33,289 nt of DNA. Source: Planctomycetia bacterium (GTDB lineage Bacteria; Planctomycetota; Planctomycetia; Pirellulales; UBA1268). The translations under genes were made by a program, and so were the position numbers. Within the stretch, counting starts at the first letter, position 1; each line of letters begins with the position of its first letter. Location of the stretch: the NCBI GenBank assembly GCA_009924545.1, contig RFRL01000016.1, positions 1 through 33,289 on the forward strand. Reading direction: 5' to 3'. Of the stretch, positions 31,274 to 33,289 are shown one piece after another. The notes under the pieces are model-generated. The model had not been told where the DNA came from and made no database searches. It worked only from the letters and a program-made list of their open reading frames with translations.

Positions 31274-32827
31274 TCAGTCGATCGGCTCGGAGCGGAACGC
31301 GGACGACAGATAGCGGAAGGCGCGGCTCGCTTCGAGGGCCAGCCGTGTGACCTCGTCGCGCGGGTCGCCGTCCTCCAACGCGTGCTCGAGCTCCTCGAGA
31401 CGGTCCTGGTAGAGTCGCGACTTGGCGCGGTGGTAGTCGCTGACGCGGCCGTGCCGCAGGTACGCGCCGACCACGAGGCGCCGGTTCCAGCCCTCGCAGA
31501 CGGGGATCCAGTCGAGCGACCGTTTCGCGTCGCCGCTGATGGCAGCGGTCACCGCCTCGACGTTGGCCGAGGAGAGCTCCTCGAGCGCCACGCCCGGCTC
31601 CGGGTAGTAGGCGTAGCAGCCGACCACGCTGCCGGCGACGATGCCCCCCAGGCAGGCCAGCGCCAGCACCGGGGCCGGAAGGACGATGTCGTACTTGCCG
31701 ACGCCATGGTCCTTCGCGGGGGCGCAGAGCAACCAGGCGTCGAGGCGCCTGGCGGGATCGCACCGACGCAGCAGCACGCCGGACAGCGCCAGCACCCCCA
31801 GCAGCGCCGCTCCGACCCACTCGTGGGGCAGTGTTTCCATGCGGATCCGGTGGAGGATGTCGGCGGCGAATCCCCCCGCCGGTGCCGAACCGGCGCCATA
31901 GGGCCCGCAGAAGCGGTCGAAGGCGTGCGTGTGGCCGGCATCCTCGGCATCGGCAGGGTAGAGGGGCCGCTCGATCCCGTAGGAGATCGCCAGCACCACC
32001 GCCAGCATCAGCCCGATCCACACGGCCAGTTTCCGCCAGCCGTAGGTCTGCCACATCCAGGCCACGAGGCCCAGGTTCATCCCCGCGCCGAAGGTCAGGA
32101 GCACGAAGGCGGCGCCGATCGAATTGCCGTGCTGGAACATCGAGCCGAGTTGGCCCATCACGGTCATCGGCGTGGCGTAGGCGGGGAGGGCCACGGCGGT
32201 CATGAGGAGCGGTGCAGCGTGATTCTCGTGGCCCAGCACGTTCTGCAGGATCCCGGCGGGGAGGACGGCCGCCAGCAGACCGACGCCGAGCAAACCGATG
32301 CCGACAAGACCTGCCGTGCCGCTCACCGTCTCACGGGCCATCGCCACGAGGATGGCAAGCATCCGCTTGAATCCGGGTGGCGGTGCAGGAGGCTCGATGA
32401 CGGGTGCTTCGGATCCGGGGAACAGGGTGTCGAACAGACTCCCGGAGAGGGTGACCACCACCAGCGAGCAGGCGGCGAACGCGAGGATCGTCAGCGGCTT
32501 GGAGAGCGTCAGGCCGTAGAGGATCGAGAGTGGATCGAACAGTGGGCTCGAAAGAGCGAAGGCGAAGATCGTGCCCACGGAGATACCGCTGCCGCGTAGC
32601 TGCCGGCAGACCGGAATCACCCCCAGTGAGCAGCCGGGCAGGATCATGCCGATGAGCCACGACTGGACCAGGGAGGCGAACGAGTTGGAGCCGAACAGTT
32701 TCCGGGTGTGAATGCGGCCAAGCAGCGTGTCGAGGACCGCGGCGATGCACAGGCCGGTGAGGATGAACGGGGCCCCCTGGAGGAAGGCCTGGATCATCCG
32801 CAGCACGACTCCCCAGACCAGTTCCAT
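31274..32827 (-). CDS. ArsP/DUF318-like permease with C-terminal helical tail
   Basis: A 517-residue membrane protein with about ten hydrophobic segments in two repeats. WLIGMILPGCSLGVIPVCRQ and VALPAYATPMTVMGQLGSMF are the paired conserved loops of the DUF318/ArsP permease group, whose members export organoarsenicals or, in the SO_0444 branch, are proposed to export metals. In many relatives the first loop reads P-G-C-S-C-G; here the second Cys is Leu. After the last helix (~residue 413) comes a ~100-residue soluble tail (SGDAKRSLDWIPVCEGWNRR and EHALEDGDPRDEVTRLALEA) not part of the permease family. The ATG at 32827 is chosen because codons upstream in the frame overlap the lipoprotein gene and are Arg-rich noise; it lies two bases after that gene's TAG. 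Substrate not known. Confidence 0.88.
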   Translation of the reverse strand: MELVWGVVLRMIQAFLQGAPFILTGLCIAAVLDTLLGRIHTRKLFGSNSFASLVQSWLIGMILPGCSLGVIPVCRQLRGSGISVGTIFAFALSSPLFDPLSILYGLTLSKPLTILAFAACSLVVVTLSGSLFDTLFPGSEAPVIEPPAPPPGFKRMLAILVAMARETVSGTAGLVGIGLLGVGLLAAVLPAGILQNVLGHENHAAPLLMTAVALPAYATPMTVMGQLGSMFQHGNSIGAAFVLLTFGAGMNLGLVAWMWQTYGWRKLAVWIGLMLAVVLAISYGIERPLYPADAEDAGHTHAFDRFCGPYGAGSAPAGGFAADILHRIRMETLPHEWVGAALLGVLALSGVLLRRCDPARRLDAWLLCAPAKDHGVGKYDIVLPAPVLALACLGGIVAGSVVGCYAYYPEPGVALEELSSANVEAVTAAISGDAKRSLDWIPVCEGWNRRLVVGAYLRHGRVSDYHRAKSRLYQDRLEELEHALEDGDPRDEVTRLALEASRAFRYLSSAFRSEPID

Positions 32828-32829
32828 CG

Positions 32830-33258
32830 CTACGGCTCCTCGGTGTTCACCGCTCGCGACGTCACGATCGACTCCAGGCGGTCGGCGGCCTCGGCGATGT
32901 GCACGGCGAGGGCGGCGGAATCGCCGTCGGCGTGCGCGGCGAGGCGTACCGCGGCCCGGTCGGCGAGCGCCGCCACCTCCTCCCAATCCGTGCGCCCAAG
33001 CGTGGTGTCGGCGGCGAGGAGCGGCAGCCAGCGGACGATGTCGACGCACTCGCGGCGGGCGCGATCGGCTTCATCGGTCGGGCCGCCCAGTCGGACCGCC
33101 CGGGCCCGCAGTGCCGTCACGGCGCCGGTGATGGTGCCGGGATGATGCGCGGGGCGTGCGTGGGCATCGGCGCCGGCGCCCGGGTCCGGTGCGGACGGCG
33201 CGCAGCCGCCCATGGCGGTCAGGAGAAGGACGCGACACACGTGGTGCAGGCGGCTCAT
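32830..33258 (-). CDS. Putative lipoprotein encoded with the permease
   Basis: A 142-residue protein with a short leader ending in VLLLTAMGGC and a lipidation Cys at 19, then a Pro/Ala/His linker (HARPAHHPG) and an all-helical region from ~41. WLPLLAADTTLGRTDWEEVA, then LAAHADGDSAALAVHIAEAA, is reminiscent by eye of the tail of the permease. The ATG at 33258 has GGAGGTG upstream (within 33270-33276). Its TAG is separated from the permease ATG by two bases, so both are on one transcript and probably act together, perhaps as an envelope partner of the transporter. The two-gene unit may extend beyond the window. I cannot assign a family. Confidence 0.76.
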   Translation of the reverse strand: MSRLHHVCRVLLLTAMGGCAPSAPDPGAGADAHARPAHHPGTITGAVTALRARAVRLGGPTDEADRARRECVDIVRWLPLLAADTTLGRTDWEEVAALADRAAVRLAAHADGDSAALAVHIAEAADRLESIVTSRAVNTEEP

Positions 33259-33289
33259 GGGTGCGTCGGCACCTCCACGCGGCGGACCA

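Noticed and set aside
28428-32054. A 1,208-codon minus-strand frame opposite the M1 peptidase and crossing into the permease gene
   Set aside because: The plus-strand peptidase has an intact zinc site and the permease uses another frame. The long frame is an effect of high GC at the third codon position.

Overview
The window looks like a chromosomal segment of a high-GC member of the Planctomycetota, most likely the Pirellulales lineage. This rests on gene content: a DUF1559 prepilin-like protein, a DUF1549/DUF1553 plus DUF1501 pair, two large secreted 'PVC-type' haem-domain proteins with propeller and HEAT repeats, a Gfo/Idh/MocA oxidoreductase, and an ECF sigma factor coupled to a VWA/DUF3520 membrane protein. 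Many products carry signal peptides or lipoboxes, so much of the region serves the cell envelope. I found no rRNA, tRNA, CRISPR array, integrase or transposase.

Layout. 1-951 (-): 3'-truncated DUF1559 protein. 1339-7096 (+): Gfo/Idh/MocA oxidoreductase, then a ~1,490-residue ThuA/propeller/HEAT/cytochrome c protein. 7124-9560 (-): secreted FKBP prolyl isomerase, aminopeptidase P, and a small membrane protein with a Pro/Gln/Tyr tail. 9791-13526 (-): EF-hand protein, DUF1549/DUF1553 protein and DUF1501 protein, probably one transcript. 13676-14827 (-): MalY/PatB-type C-S lyase whose start region is partly duplicated. 15033-17932 (+): ECF sigma factor overlapping a membrane VWA protein. 18141-18590 (-): small lipoprotein of unknown role. 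18800-20484 (+): GNAT acetyltransferase overlapping a DegT/DnrJ sugar aminotransferase. 20561-23217 (-): two overlapping GT4-type glycosyltransferases. 23451-24518 (+): YheT-type hydrolase. 24830-25318 (+): secreted NTF2-like protein of visibly lower GC, flanked by short tandem repeats. 25546-28296 (-) and 28473-31211 (+): a divergent pair, a propeller/HEAT/cytochrome c protein and an M1 metallopeptidase. 31274-33258 (-): lipoprotein and ArsP/DUF318-like permease.

How genes may work together. The Gfo/Idh enzyme, the two haem proteins and the DUF1549/1553-DUF1501 pair fit the extracytoplasmic oxidation of sugars or sugar derivatives that is typical of this phylum. The sigma/VWA pair looks like a self-contained surface-signalling unit: the sigma factor is followed, with a 4-bp overlap, by a protein with an anti-sigma-like head, one membrane span and an external VWA/DUF3520 region. 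A possible ECF-type promoter lies just upstream. The acetyltransferase-aminotransferase pair and the two glycosyltransferases suggest synthesis of an amino-sugar-containing surface glycan.

The least ordinary signals are: a 33-bp direct repeat that duplicates the C-S lyase start codon and creates a 20-codon upstream frame ending in ATGA overlap; the sigma/anti-sigma-like/VWA fusion; a Cys/His cluster at the mature N-terminus of the M1 peptidase; a Gfo/Idh enzyme lacking the family lysine; and a possible resemblance between the permease tail and its partner lipoprotein. All functional assignments come from reading motifs, without database searches.
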